Source of the DNA: CAVQBP01 sp963848195
GTDB lineage: Bacteria > Bacteroidota > Ignavibacteria > Ignavibacteriales > Ignavibacteriaceae
Reading direction: 5' to 3'
Assembly: GCA_963848195.1 (NCBI GenBank)
Contig: CAWKCY010000024.1
Coordinates: 413,093-477,092 of the forward strand
Length of the DNA stretch: 64,000 bases
How positions within the stretch are numbered: the first letter of the stretch is position 1; every line of letters starts with the position of its first letter. This document shows positions 35,979 to 44,960 of this stretch, piece after piece. Below the pieces are notes generated by a model. That model did not search any database. It saw only the letters and a list, made by a program, of their open reading frames with translations, and was not told the origin of the DNA. The position numbers and the translations under genes were made by a program.

Positions 35979-37958
35979 ATGAAATTTAACAGAAACGGTA
36001 TCCCGGATGATATCTTACTAAGGTTATACGTCGGTTTGCTAACTCCAAGAATAATTGAAGAGAAAATGATAAACCTTATCAGGCAGGGAAAAATATCAAA
36101 ATGGTTTTCCGGAGTCGGACAGGAAGCAATATCGGTAGGATGTACATATGCCTTATACGGTGACGAATTTATTCTTACAATGCACAGAAATTTAGGAGTA
36201 TTTACATCAAGAGATATTCCATTAAGAAAATTGTTTTCCCAATTCCAGGGTAAATTCAATGGTTTTACCAAAGGGAGAGACAGGTCTTTTCATTTCGGCT
36301 CTAAGGAACATCATATAGTCGGTATGATTTCGCACATTGGAGCCCAAATGGGTGTGGCCGATGGTATAGCTTTATTTCATAAAATTAAAAATGAAAAAAA
36401 AGTAACATTAGTTTTTACAGGAGAAGGGGGAACGAGCGAAGGGGATTTTCATGAAGCTTTAAATTTAGCTGCTGTATGGGAACTCCCTGTCATTTTTGTA
36501 ATTGAAAATAATGAATATGCTTTATCAACAAGAACCGGTGAACAATATAAATGTAAACAATTAATTGATAAGGGGATTGGATATGGTATTGAAGCAAAAA
36601 GAATTGAAGGGAATAACATTCTTGAAGTATACAGTACAATTAAAAGATATGCAGAAGACTTAAGAAATAACCCTCGCCCTATTTTAATAGAAGCAGTAAC
36701 TTTCAGAATGGGGGGACATGAGGAAGCTTCAGGGACTAAATATATGCCTAAACATTTAATTGAACATTGGTCTGAAAAAGATCCTCTAAAGAATTATGAA
36801 TCATATCTTAAAAAAGAAAAGGTAATCAACTTTGAACTTATCCATGCATTTAGAGAAAAAATAAAAGCAACCATAGATAACGAATGGGAAATTGCCGTAA
36901 ATGAAAATGAAACGGCTGCTTCAACTGATGCGGAAGTAAGGGATGTTTATCAGCCATTCAAACAAAAAGAAGTTAAACCTAAATCCGGAAGTAAATCAAA
37001 GAAAAGGTTTGTCGATGCTTTAAGAGACGGTCTTGATCAAAGTATGGAGAAATATCATGATTTAATAATTATGGGGCAGGATATAGCGGAATATGGTGGG
37101 GTATTTAAAGTTACAGAAGGATTTGAAAAGAAATTTGGAAAAGAGAGAATTAGAAACACTCCTTTATGTGAATCTGCTGTAATTGGTTCAAGTTTAGGTT
37201 ATTCAATTTGCGGAGGAAAGGCAATAGTTGAAATGCAGTTTGCGGATTTTGTAACAGATGGTTTTAACCAGGTTGTGAATAACCTTGCGAAAATTCATTA
37301 CCGGTGGGGACAAAATGCAGATGTAGTTGTTAGAATGCCTACAGGTGCAGGAGTAAATGCGGGACCTTTCCATTCACAATCGAATGAATCCTGGTTTTTT
37401 CATACACCGGGGTTAAAGGTGATATACCCTTCTTCACCGTATGATGCTAAAGGTTTAATTAATGCAGCTATAGAAGACCCGAATCCTGTTTTGTATTTTG
37501 AACATAAAGCTTTATATAGATCAAATGCAGAGGAAATTCCTGACGATTATTATACTGTTGAAATTGGTAAAGCTAAAAAGATAACGGAAGGCAATGATAT
37601 AGCAATCATAACATACGGAATGGGAGTTCATTGGGCAGGAGACATTCTCCGCGAAATGAACTCTTTATCTGCTGAGTTAATTGATTTAAGAACGCTTTTA
37701 CCATGGGATAAGGAAACAGTTTTTGTCTCGGCAAGAAAATGCGGTAAGGTAATAATATTACATGAAGATACTTTAACAGGGGGAATAGGAGGGGAGATAT
37801 CGGGATGGCTGGCAGAAAATTGCTTTGAATATCTTGATGCTCCAATTATGAGGTGCGGGAGTCTTGATACACCGGTACCTTTTTCCGGAAATTTGGAGAG
37901 AAACTTTTTGCCTAAAGAAAGGTTTAGAGAAAGCTTAATAAAGTTAAGTAAATATTGA
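35979..37958 (+). CDS. 2-oxoacid dehydrogenase E1, fused alpha and beta subunits
   Basis: This 659-residue protein joins the two halves of a thiamine-diphosphate E1. The alpha part (about 1-330) has the cofactor motif G-E-G-G-T-S-E-G-D-F-H-E-A at 148-160 with N177/N178. The beta part (about 343-659) has G-Q-D-I-A-E-Y-G-G-V-F and P-L-C-E-S-A-V-I-G-S. E1 decarboxylates a 2-oxoacid and passes the acyl group to lipoyl-E2. Fused E1 proteins of this type are usually annotated as branched-chain 2-oxoacid (or pyruvate) dehydrogenase; the substrate is not certain. No E2 or E3 gene is adjacent. Confidence 0.9.
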   Translation: MKFNRNGIPDDILLRLYVGLLTPRIIEEKMINLIRQGKISKWFSGVGQEAISVGCTYALYGDEFILTMHRNLGVFTSRDIPLRKLFSQFQGKFNGFTKGRDRSFHFGSKEHHIVGMISHIGAQMGVADGIALFHKIKNEKKVTLVFTGEGGTSEGDFHEALNLAAVWELPVIFVIENNEYALSTRTGEQYKCKQLIDKGIGYGIEAKRIEGNNILEVYSTIKRYAEDLRNNPRPILIEAVTFRMGGHEEASGTKYMPKHLIEHWSEKDPLKNYESYLKKEKVINFELIHAFREKIKATIDNEWEIAVNENETAASTDAEVRDVYQPFKQKEVKPKSGSKSKKRFVDALRDGLDQSMEKYHDLIIMGQDIAEYGGVFKVTEGFEKKFGKERIRNTPLCESAVIGSSLGYSICGGKAIVEMQFADFVTDGFNQVVNNLAKIHYRWGQNADVVVRMPTGAGVNAGPFHSQSNESWFFHTPGLKVIYPSSPYDAKGLINAAIEDPNPVLYFEHKALYRSNAEEIPDDYYTVEIGKAKKITEGNDIAIITYGMGVHWAGDILREMNSLSAELIDLRTLLPWDKETVFVSARKCGKVIILHEDTLTGGIGGEISGWLAENCFEYLDAPIMRCGSLDTPVPFSGNLERNFLPKERFRESLIKLSKY

Positions 37959-38074
37959 TCAGGAAATTACAAACCAAAAACAAATTACAAATAAATAACA
38001 AATTCAAAATCTCAAACAAGAAAAACCACATAGATACATAAGGGACATAGGAAGAAATACAAAATATATGTTGC

Positions 38075-39091
38075 TTATTCTGCGGGCATAGTTAAAACGA
38101 ATGCACCTTCAACTTCACCGGCCCGGAGTTTATCCAGTGCTTCATTTGCTTTATTTAAAGGGATTTTTGTAATCTCAGTTTTAACGGGAACTTCGGGGGC
38201 AATTTTTAATAATTCTTCACCATCGGTTCGTGTAAGATTGGCAACTGAACGGATTATTCTTTCTTCCCATAAATATCGATATGGGAATGATGGTATATCA
38301 CTCATATGAATTCCACCGCTTACTATTGAAGCGCCTTTGTCGGATACTTTAAGTGCAGCTGGAATGAGAGAACCAACGGGAGCAAATATTAATGCGGCAT
38401 CAAGTTTTTCAGGCGGAGATTGGTTTGAATCTCCTGCCCAAACTGCACCAAGCCTTTTAGCGAATTCCTGAGCCTTTGAATCTCCAGGTCTGGTAAATGC
38501 ATATACTTTCTTTTCCTGGTGAACTGCAATTTGTGCAATAATATGTGCTGCTGCTCCAAATCCGTAAATGCCAAGGTTTTCAACTTTATCTCCTGCCATT
38601 CTGTATGTTCTATAACCGATTAGTCCTGCACAAAGTAAAGGAGCTGCTTCAGCATCTTGATATTCCTTAGGTATATGAAAGCAGTAATTTTGATTAGCGG
38701 CTGTATATTCAGCGTAGCCGCCATCTATAGTATAGCCTGTGAAGAGAGCATTTTCGCAGAGATTTTCCTGACCCCGTTTACAATAGCGGCAATGACCGCA
38801 TGTATAACCAAGCCAGGGGACTCCGACTCTATCATTTATCTTAAACTTTTTTACATTCTCACCAATCTTAACGATATTACCAATAATCTCATGTCCGGGA
38901 ATCAAAGGAAGTTTAGGTTTGGTTAGTTCCTGATCAATAATGTGAAGGTCCGTATGACAGACACCGCATGCCTTTATTTTAATTAATACCTGCTCCGGAT
39001 TTATAGAAGGGATAGGAACTTGTTTTTCTTTTAATTTCTCTCCTTTTTTTTCAAGAACCATTGCGATCATTTTATCAGGGATGTTGTTCAT
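38075..39091 (-). CDS. Zinc-dependent alcohol dehydrogenase
   Basis: This 338-residue medium-chain dehydrogenase has C45 (C-H-T-D) and H67 (G-H-E) as catalytic zinc ligands. The four structural-zinc cysteines are C98, C101, C104 and C112 in T-C-G-H-C-R-Y-C...C. The nucleotide fold has a G-x-G-x-x-A-type turn (Y-G-F-G-A-A-A-H). It oxidises alcohols or reduces aldehydes with NAD(P); it resembles propanol-preferring forms with the W-L-G-Y-T-C-G-H-C pattern. It is downstream of citF on the same strand, but a 293-bp repeat-rich gap makes cotranscription uncertain. Confidence 0.92.
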   Translation of the reverse strand: MNNIPDKMIAMVLEKKGEKLKEKQVPIPSINPEQVLIKIKACGVCHTDLHIIDQELTKPKLPLIPGHEIIGNIVKIGENVKKFKINDRVGVPWLGYTCGHCRYCKRGQENLCENALFTGYTIDGGYAEYTAANQNYCFHIPKEYQDAEAAPLLCAGLIGYRTYRMAGDKVENLGIYGFGAAAHIIAQIAVHQEKKVYAFTRPGDSKAQEFAKRLGAVWAGDSNQSPPEKLDAALIFAPVGSLIPAALKVSDKGASIVSGGIHMSDIPSFPYRYLWEERIIRSVANLTRTDGEELLKIAPEVPVKTEITKIPLNKANEALDKLRAGEVEGAFVLTMPAE

Positions 39092-39197
39092 AGTTTTCTT
39101 ATTCTAAATACCTAATTAGGTGATTGAGTATCAGCAAAATGATTAATTCTATTCTGTATGATACAACAAAATAAAATAAGAACAATTTTACAATTTC

Positions 39198-39338
39198 CCA
39201 ACGGTAAAAACCGTTGGTTAATGATATTCACACAGACTCTTTAGTCTCGTGATTATCATCATCTGGCACACTACACACCGGACTGAAAGTCCGGTGTTAG
39301 CCTTTATTTCAGAATTATCCGTTGGATAAATCCAACGG
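39198..39338. repeat. Cluster of three short-loop hairpins
   Basis: Three perfect hairpins sit in the gap between citF and the alcohol dehydrogenase. They are CCAACGGT/ACCGTTGG (39198-39217), CACCGGACT/AGTCCGGTG (39276-39296) and CCGTTGGA/TCCAACGG (39319-39338). The first and third share the same CCAACGG arm in opposite order, so they could also pair with each other. No T-run follows any of them, so plain termination is unlikely. Similar small hairpins occur at 9616, 41085 and 42980. Confidence 0.8.
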
Positions 39339-39384
39339 CAAGTGATATGGTTAAATTATATTCACACTGCTATAAATTCCGGTG

Positions 39385-40956
39385 TTAACCTTTGGCGGAT
39401 TTTGTTAGAACTTGAAATATAGAATCAAGTACTGTTCCGTCAACCCATTTAACAACTGCAACCACTTTATTTCTATTTAATTTGGGTTTTGCAGGGGCTC
39501 CGCCGCAAATTTCATATACTTCTTCTTTAATTTCCCGGATTGATTTTATAGGAAGGGAAGAATTCTTAACTGCTTTAATAAGATCTTTTCTTAAGGGATT
39601 AATAGCAATTCCTCTTTCGGTAATTATCACATCGATTAATTCACCAGGTCCGCATAGAGTAGTTACTTCATCAACAATAACAGGGATTCTATCTCTAAAA
39701 GAGGGTATTGCTAGTATAGTACATTTTGAATAAAGACAATTCTGCCAGCCGCCGATACCATGAAGTAGTAAGCCATCAGAATGAGTGACAACATTTGCGT
39801 TAAAATTTACATCAACTTCAGTAGCACCAAGTACAGCAACATCAATGATTGAAGCGAAATTCCCTTTGCCATGGAAATTATAGCTGGTAAAAGGACTGGT
39901 ATTCACATGATTAGGATTCTCTCTCATTGATCTAACACCCTCAAGATCGAATGTTTGTCCATCAAGAATATAATCGGTAAGCCCTTCTTCAAGCATTTGA
40001 ACGAGATATTTTGTACTTCCTCCTCTAACGAATCTCGCTTTAACTCTTTTAGCTTTCATCCGATCTTTGAGAAATAAGACAAAAGCTAAATTAGTTCCAC
40101 CGGAGCCAGCCTGAAATGAAAAGCCGTTTTTCATAATACCCGCTTCTTCAATAAACTGAGCAACATATTCGGCAATTAACAATCTATCGGGAGATTTTGT
40201 TACTTCTGTAGTGCCCGAAACAATTTTTGAAGCATCACCTAAGGAGTCTATCTGAACCACATAATCCACATTATTACCCTGGATCTGCCATGGAATGCAT
40301 GGGAAGGGGATGAGATTATCGGTTACCACAATAACTTTATCAGCATATTCGGAATCAGCAAGAGCAAAGCCGATTAAACCGCTTGCTGATTTTCCATTTA
40401 CACCATTCGCATTCCCGAATGGATCGGCAGTCGGCGCAGCAATAACAGCAATATCAATATGAACTTCACCATCCTGAACAGCCTGGTATCTTCCTCCATG
40501 TGATCTCAGAACACCGATGCCTTTCATTTTCCCTTTTGAAGTGAAAACTCCTATTGGTCCATTCATACTTCCTTCAATATGATGAATAGTACCATCTTCA
40601 AGATATTTTATTAAATGTTCATGAATGGGGAAAGATGCACTGGGGAACCATATGATATTTTTTATTCTCATTGACTTAATAGTATCAAAGAGGAGATTTG
40701 TTAAAGCATCACCATTCCGTAAATGATGATGTGTTGATACTGTCATGCCGTCTTTTAAACCGGAATTTTTTAATGCTTCCTTTAAATTTTTAACTAGTTT
40801 ATTTCCATCTTCCGGATAATCGATACAAGTTCTAATCGGAGGCTTTGCTTTGTATCCTGAAGGTTTATGGTTATTTATTCCTTTGAAGGGAATTTGTTTC
40901 TGACCATTTATTTCGGTTGGGATTAAACGGGCGGCTGTATTTTTAATTAATTTCAT
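39385..40956 (-). CDS. citF: Citrate lyase alpha subunit
   Basis: This 523-residue protein is the citrate:acetyl-ACP transferase subunit of citrate lyase. Family features are the early T-V-S-T-H-H-H-L-R-N-G-D block, the A-P-T-A-D-P-F-G-N segment, F-Q-A-G-S-G-G-T-N-L-A and the C-terminal glycine-rich G-L-L-L-H-G-I-G-G-W-Q-N. With the acyl carrier (CitD) and lyase (CitE) subunits it splits citrate into acetate and oxaloacetate. The gene follows the CitD-CitE fusion by about 145 bp. The accessory genes for the prosthetic group (citC, citG, citX) are not in the window. Confidence 0.93.
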   Translation of the reverse strand: MKLIKNTAARLIPTEINGQKQIPFKGINNHKPSGYKAKPPIRTCIDYPEDGNKLVKNLKEALKNSGLKDGMTVSTHHHLRNGDALTNLLFDTIKSMRIKNIIWFPSASFPIHEHLIKYLEDGTIHHIEGSMNGPIGVFTSKGKMKGIGVLRSHGGRYQAVQDGEVHIDIAVIAAPTADPFGNANGVNGKSASGLIGFALADSEYADKVIVVTDNLIPFPCIPWQIQGNNVDYVVQIDSLGDASKIVSGTTEVTKSPDRLLIAEYVAQFIEEAGIMKNGFSFQAGSGGTNLAFVLFLKDRMKAKRVKARFVRGGSTKYLVQMLEEGLTDYILDGQTFDLEGVRSMRENPNHVNTSPFTSYNFHGKGNFASIIDVAVLGATEVDVNFNANVVTHSDGLLLHGIGGWQNCLYSKCTILAIPSFRDRIPVIVDEVTTLCGPGELIDVIITERGIAINPLRKDLIKAVKNSSLPIKSIREIKEEVYEICGGAPAKPKLNRNKVVAVVKWVDGTVLDSIFQVLTKSAKG

Positions 40957-41010
40957 TGTTAAATTGTTTAATTGCTAAATAGAAATCTCAGAATGTTATT
41001 AAATTTTAAT

Positions 41011-41105
41011 TTATTAAGTTAAATGTCTTTTTGAATAAATTAAAACGGTTATAAATATTTATCTTTTTTTATTAACCCCGGGAAAAATCGCGGGTTAATG
41101 TTTAA
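41011..41105. repeat. About 95-bp direct repeat, copy 1, downstream of citDE
   Basis: This stretch matches 42912-43009 along its length in the same orientation. Shared blocks are TTGAATAAA, ACGGTTATAAATATTT and ATTAACCCCGGG, then a CGGGTTAATGTTTA end that contains a GC-rich hairpin. Its last bases (41102-41104) supply the stop codon of the CitD-CitE gene. Together the two copies bracket the yefM-yoeB-citDE unit. Confidence 0.75.
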
Positions 41106-42295
41106 CTATTATTTAATTTAGATAATTCCAGAGTTTTTTGTGCGCGTTTTACTATAGGTGCATCAATCATTTTGGTTCCGAGGGATACAACACCGAGTCC
41201 TAATTTATCGGCTTCTTCAAATGCTTGTACTATTTTTTTAGCTTTTTCAATTTCTTCGCAGGTTGGTGCAAAAGCATCATGAATGATAGGAATTTGTCTG
41301 GGGTGAATGCATCCTTTTCCTTCGAAACCTAAGGATTTTGCTTCCAGAACCGATTGTTTTAATCCTTCCATGTCTGCAACATCGGAAAAAACCGTATCTA
41401 TTGCCTGTATGCCGGCAGCCTTAGCAGCATTTATCAGCGTTGATCTTGCGTAGAAACTCTCACGACCTTCATTAGTTCTTTGAGTTCCTAAATCTGCGGT
41501 ATAATCTTCCAGACCTATAGCAAGAGCACAAACATTTTCTGATGCTGAAGCTATTTCAAATGCATTTATAATTCCCAAAGCATTTTCAAGAATAGGCATC
41601 AGATAGATTTCGTTTTGAATATTATGTTTTTGCTTTAATTTATTTATTTCATTTTCGGTATCTATTATGTGCTGCTTCGATTCACATTTTGGAATCAGAA
41701 TAACATGTACATTGTGAGGAACTATAAATTTTAAATCATTCAATCCTTTGGGTAATTGATTTATTCTTACCATCCTTTCGGCTCCATAAAAATCTACTGT
41801 TCTGAGAGCATTCCTGACCAGCAGTTGTGCTGAATCCTTTTCAGAAGGAGCTACGCTGTCTTCCAGATCCAGTATAATTCCATCCGGTTTGTGAAGTCCG
41901 GCGTTAATAAAAAACTTCGGTTCATTTCCCGGTAGATATAAGCGGCTTCTCCTTAATTTATCTTTTGAAGTTTTATAGGAATTTTTTTTGTTAAAAGGAA
42001 TGAAATATTCTTTATTTATATCAGGGTTTAATCTTTTAACAGCAGACTCAAACCTTGCTTCAATAACAAAAGGAAGAGCTCCACTATCCTCCAGATAGAT
42101 GTTCGCATTATTTATCCCAAAATATTTACAAAGCTCTTTAATTTGAGTTTTGATGGATTCTCCATACATTGAAGAGACCTTACTACTCAGGTCAATTTTT
42201 ATTCCGCCGGAGTTTTGAAATTCTATTTCAAAATAACAATCGGAGCGGATATTTTCCCCTCTTTTACCTGCCGAAGATGTTTTAATAGCTTTCAT
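41102..42295 (-). CDS. Citrate lyase acyl carrier-beta subunit fusion (CitD-CitE)
   Basis: This 397-residue protein fuses two subunits that are normally separate. Residues about 1-95 look like CitD: G-I-K-I-D-L-S-S-K-V, M-Y-G-E-S-I-K-T-Q-I and D-S-G-A-L-P-F-V-I-E-A-R-F-E-S-A. S18 (I-R-S-D-C) aligns with the serine that carries the phosphoribosyl-dephospho-CoA group. Residues 114-397 are CitE (citryl-ACP lyase), with R-R-S-R-L-Y-L-P-G-N-E-P, D-G-I-I-L-D-L-E-D-S-V-A-P and E-N-A-L-G-I. The length equals the sum of the two subunits. The gene starts 1 bp after the yoeB stop, so it may be read from the toxin-antitoxin promoter, and citF follows. Confidence 0.87.
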   Translation of the reverse strand: MKAIKTSSAGKRGENIRSDCYFEIEFQNSGGIKIDLSSKVSSMYGESIKTQIKELCKYFGINNANIYLEDSGALPFVIEARFESAVKRLNPDINKEYFIPFNKKNSYKTSKDKLRRSRLYLPGNEPKFFINAGLHKPDGIILDLEDSVAPSEKDSAQLLVRNALRTVDFYGAERMVRINQLPKGLNDLKFIVPHNVHVILIPKCESKQHIIDTENEINKLKQKHNIQNEIYLMPILENALGIINAFEIASASENVCALAIGLEDYTADLGTQRTNEGRESFYARSTLINAAKAAGIQAIDTVFSDVADMEGLKQSVLEAKSLGFEGKGCIHPRQIPIIHDAFAPTCEEIEKAKKIVQAFEEADKLGLGVVSLGTKMIDAPIVKRAQKTLELSKLNNS

Positions 42296-42296
42296 A

Positions 42297-42581
42297 TTAT
42301 TGGTAGTGACCTAAAATTGAAATAATTTCTATTTGATTTTCTTTAATTCTGTAAACCAGGCGATCCTTTTTATTAATTCTTCTTGACCAGCAATTAGGAA
42401 ATTCATGCTTTAGATGTTCCGGTTTGCCTAAACCCCTAAAAGGATTCTCTTTGATGTCTTCTATCAATAAGATTATTTTTGAGAAGTATTGCCCGGAAGA
42501 AGCTGCTGATTTTGTGTTCTTTATTTTATCTATCTGTCTAAGCGATTCAGGAGACCAGACAACCTCTAAGATTTTTCCCAA
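42297..42581 (-). CDS. yoeB: YoeB-type ribosome-dependent mRNase toxin
   Basis: This 94-residue RelE-superfamily toxin has the YoeB pattern: V-W-S-P-E-S-L-R-Q-I-D near the start, N-P-F-R-G-L-G-K-P-E-H-L-K-H, W-S-R-R-I-N-K-K-D-R-L-V-Y-R, and an end I-L-G-H-Y-Q whose His-Tyr pair matches the catalytic residues of the family. YoeB cleaves mRNA in the ribosomal A site. The antitoxin is 2 bp upstream. The gene sits immediately before the CitD-CitE gene, which is an unusual place for a toxin. Confidence 0.9.
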   Translation of the reverse strand: MGKILEVVWSPESLRQIDKIKNTKSAASSGQYFSKIILLIEDIKENPFRGLGKPEHLKHEFPNCWSRRINKKDRLVYRIKENQIEIISILGHYQ

Positions 42582-42583
42582 CT

Positions 42584-42850
42584 TTATTTTCCTAAAACTT
42601 CATAGATATTTAATTTTTTCCCCTTTCCTCCTTCGAGCTCTTTCAATCCTTTTTTTATACTCTTTACCCAATCACGACTGCTTAGGATATAAAGATTCTC
42701 AATCAAATTATCATAATCTTCTTTGGAGATTAATACTGCATCTTTCCTTCCTTTACTCCCAACAATAATATAAGGTTCGCTGTTTTCGTTAACTTTGTCG
42801 ATAATTTTATTCAATTTATTCCTTGCTTCAGTGTATATTATAGCCTGCAT
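42584..42850 (-). CDS. yefM: YefM-type antitoxin (Phd/YefM family)
   Basis: This 88-residue protein has the YefM start Y-T-E-A-R-N-K-L-N-K-I-I-D-K-V-N-E, followed by E-P-Y-I-I-V and A-V-L-I-S-K-E-D-Y-D-N-L-I-E-N-L-Y-I-L-S-S. The N-terminal domain dimerises and binds the operator. The C-terminal tail, acidic in most homologues but lysine-rich here, wraps the toxin. It should neutralise YoeB (42297) and repress the operon. Palindromic operator sequence could lie in the AT-rich 60 bp upstream, but I cannot single one out. Confidence 0.9.
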   Translation of the reverse strand: MQAIIYTEARNKLNKIIDKVNENSEPYIIVGSKGRKDAVLISKEDYDNLIENLYILSSRDWVKSIKKGLKELEGGKGKKLNIYEVLGK

Positions 42851-42911
42851 TTTCCCTCATAGTGACATTATAATGATATTTTAAATTAGCTGAATAATTA
42901 AAAAGAATCAA

Positions 42912-43009
42912 ATAATAAGTTAACCATCTTTTGAATAAACCGTTGAAACGGTTATAAATATTTTTCTTCTTGCATTAACCCCGGGATTAATCCCGGGGTT
43001 AATGTTTAA
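42912..43009. repeat. About 95-bp direct repeat, copy 2, upstream of yefM
   Basis: This is a second copy of the repeat at 41011, in the same orientation, between prpD and yefM. It contains two nested hairpins: AACCGTT-GA-AACGGTT (from 42938) and the strong AACCCCGGGATTAATCCCGGGG palindrome region (42977-42999). It ends next to a short GTTCAGAATGACA piece of the fold-back family. Confidence 0.75.
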
Positions 43010-43031
43010 GCGTTCAGAATGACAACTTCAG

Positions 43032-44465
43032 TTATACAATTAAACTCTCCATAAATTCTTTTGTCTTTTTCTTCTCACACTTAAATATCATTTTTTTAAT
43101 AGATTTTTGTCTTTTTTTAGTTAACAATTTACCGGATAAAGCATTGAATTTATTTTCAAGATCTTCTTCCGTCATCGGTTCCCTCGGATCTCCTTTGGGA
43201 TACTCGAGATATTCTGAAAATTCTTTGCCGTTCTTTGTTTTAATCACAACTTTCGATGGCTGCTTTTCAGGGAACATCTTTTCAAATTCAATTGATGCTT
43301 CACCTTTAATTTTATTAATTACTTCACGGATTCTTTCGTCTTTGAGCTTCTCTTCGGAAAATGACTGAGTAGTAATTTTACCATCAACTAGAGCAGCAGC
43401 GATACAGTAGGGGAGAGAATGATCTGCTGTTTCTCTTGATTCAGGTTTATACTTTTGGGGGTCAAAAAGAATATCATATGCTCTTGCAATTGTGGTCACT
43501 GTTATCGAATCAATCTGATCATAAGTAATATTATTTTTTGTAGCAGTTTTCAATGCTGCAGAAATATGAGTATGAGTTAGTGCTTCCGTTGGGAAAGCCT
43601 TCATACTGCACTCCATTATTTTGTACTTCTGTCCCAGATTACCGATAAGTTTATCCGGATCCCATTTCCATTCTCCAAGATTATCTCTTCCTTTCATTTT
43701 AACACTTTCTACAGTTTGATCTTTAATATTCCATCCGAAGAAACAATCCATAAATCCTTCTTTTCCTTCGAACACAGCTTCCGTACCAGAATAACCTTCT
43801 TTAGCTAAAAGAGCTGCGAAAACTCCGGATTGAACGGCCATAGGGTCGACAGTATTTTTCATCATAGTCAATTTGCCTGCGGTGGGGCAACCGATTGTAT
43901 GGTTATGACTCCCATTTATTCCTATAGCATTAACCATTTGATCTACATTTAATCCCAGGAGTTTCCCTGCAACAATTGGAGAAACAAACTGCGTAAGGGT
44001 TGCGTGATGCCATTTCCTTTCTCTAATTCCGGGAACTGCAAATTCGCATAAGCGTTGTTCAAATTCATATCCAAGTACTATGGCAGTTATTACATCTTTC
44101 ATTGAAGCATTGACAAGTTCACCGACCGACAGAGCAGCGGGAATTAAATCGGAGGGATGGGAAGGATCTTCTTTCCAGTAAATATCATTAAAATCAAGAG
44201 CACGTATCATTAAGGAATTTATTAGGGTGGCATTAACAGCAGGAAGCTTATCTCCGAATCCTATTGTTAAAGCTTCTTTTTTTCCTCCCATTTTTTTGTA
44301 GATATTTCTTAAGATTTTTACATCTTTCGTATGATATCCGCCATAAGCGCAGCCTATGGAATCATAAAGAAATCTTTTTACTTCATTTATTACTTCATCC
44401 GGTAAATCTTTGTATTTAAGATTTACTGAGAATTCGGAAATTTGTTGCGAAAGTGACTTGTTCAT
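43032..44465 (-). CDS. MmgE/PrpD family protein (2-methylcitrate dehydratase-like)
   Basis: This 477-residue protein matches the MmgE/PrpD fold. The cues are D-S-I-G-C-A-Y-G-G near residue 35, A-L-D-F-N-D-I-Y, P-S-H-P-S-D-L-I-P-A-A-L, the G-I-N-G-S-H-N-H-T-I-G segment, and K-A-F-P-T-E-A-L-T-H. Family members dehydrate 2-methylcitrate, decarboxylate cis-aconitate or isomerise related acids; the exact reaction cannot be chosen here. No methylcitrate synthase or methylisocitrate lyase is present in the window. The setting among citrate lyase, aconitase and isocitrate dehydrogenase suggests a tricarboxylate substrate. Confidence 0.88.
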   Translation of the reverse strand: MNKSLSQQISEFSVNLKYKDLPDEVINEVKRFLYDSIGCAYGGYHTKDVKILRNIYKKMGGKKEALTIGFGDKLPAVNATLINSLMIRALDFNDIYWKEDPSHPSDLIPAALSVGELVNASMKDVITAIVLGYEFEQRLCEFAVPGIRERKWHHATLTQFVSPIVAGKLLGLNVDQMVNAIGINGSHNHTIGCPTAGKLTMMKNTVDPMAVQSGVFAALLAKEGYSGTEAVFEGKEGFMDCFFGWNIKDQTVESVKMKGRDNLGEWKWDPDKLIGNLGQKYKIMECSMKAFPTEALTHTHISAALKTATKNNITYDQIDSITVTTIARAYDILFDPQKYKPESRETADHSLPYCIAAALVDGKITTQSFSEEKLKDERIREVINKIKGEASIEFEKMFPEKQPSKVVIKTKNGKEFSEYLEYPKGDPREPMTEEDLENKFNALSGKLLTKKRQKSIKKMIFKCEKKKTKEFMESLIV

Positions 44466-44600
44466 ATTTATATAAATTTATTTTATTGTTTTCAAATTGA
44501 ATTAAGCATCTCTTTTTCGATTTTTCACTTTATATATTGAGTAAAAATCTTGGGTTAGTATTTTTTTGAAAAGCAGCCGATTATTAACGGTTCGAAACTA

Positions 44601-44960
44601 TCATCTTATCCTTAGTTTTTTGTCCTGGTATACTGAAAATTTTCCTTGAATATCTATTGTATATTTTTCAAAAATTTCTGAAAGCACATCTATTTTTTGT
44701 TTCCAATCAGCCCCTTCCATTCTTAGTAAAAGTATGCCAGAATGATTTTTTTTAGAATTAAACACCAGTTCACCGAAATCTTTATCCATGGTAATCACTA
44801 ATCTTCCCTCTTTTACAGCAAGATCTAGAATGTCAATATCCTTCATTGAAGCATTGAGATCACGGACAGCTAATATATCAAAACCAACATTCCTGAAATG
44901 AATCTCAGCTCTTTTACTAACACCTACATCAAATAGAAGTTTAAAATCAATGTTTGTCAT
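44601..44960 (-). CDS. DUF5615 PIN-like protein (putative toxin)
   Basis: This 119-residue protein has the DUF5615 PIN-like pattern: an early acidic site in K-L-L-F-D-V-G-V-S, a central G-F-D-I-L-A-V-R-D-L-N-A, and I-T-M-D-K-D-F-G-E-L-V-F with the paired aspartates. PIN-like proteins are probable RNases. Its ATG overlaps the stop of the DUF433 gene (TAATG), a coupling typical of toxin-antitoxin pairs. In canonical members the first motif is L-x-D-x-x-L-P; here the Pro is absent. No activity has been shown for most such pairs. Confidence 0.82.
   Translation of the reverse strand: MTNIDFKLLFDVGVSKRAEIHFRNVGFDILAVRDLNASMKDIDILDLAVKEGRLVITMDKDFGELVFNSKKNHSGILLLRMEGADWKQKIDVLSEIFEKYTIDIQGKFSVYQDKKLRIR

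Noticed and set aside
44580..44600. tRNA T-loop-like GGTTCGAAAC
   Set aside because: No acceptor, D or anticodon stem could be paired around it.
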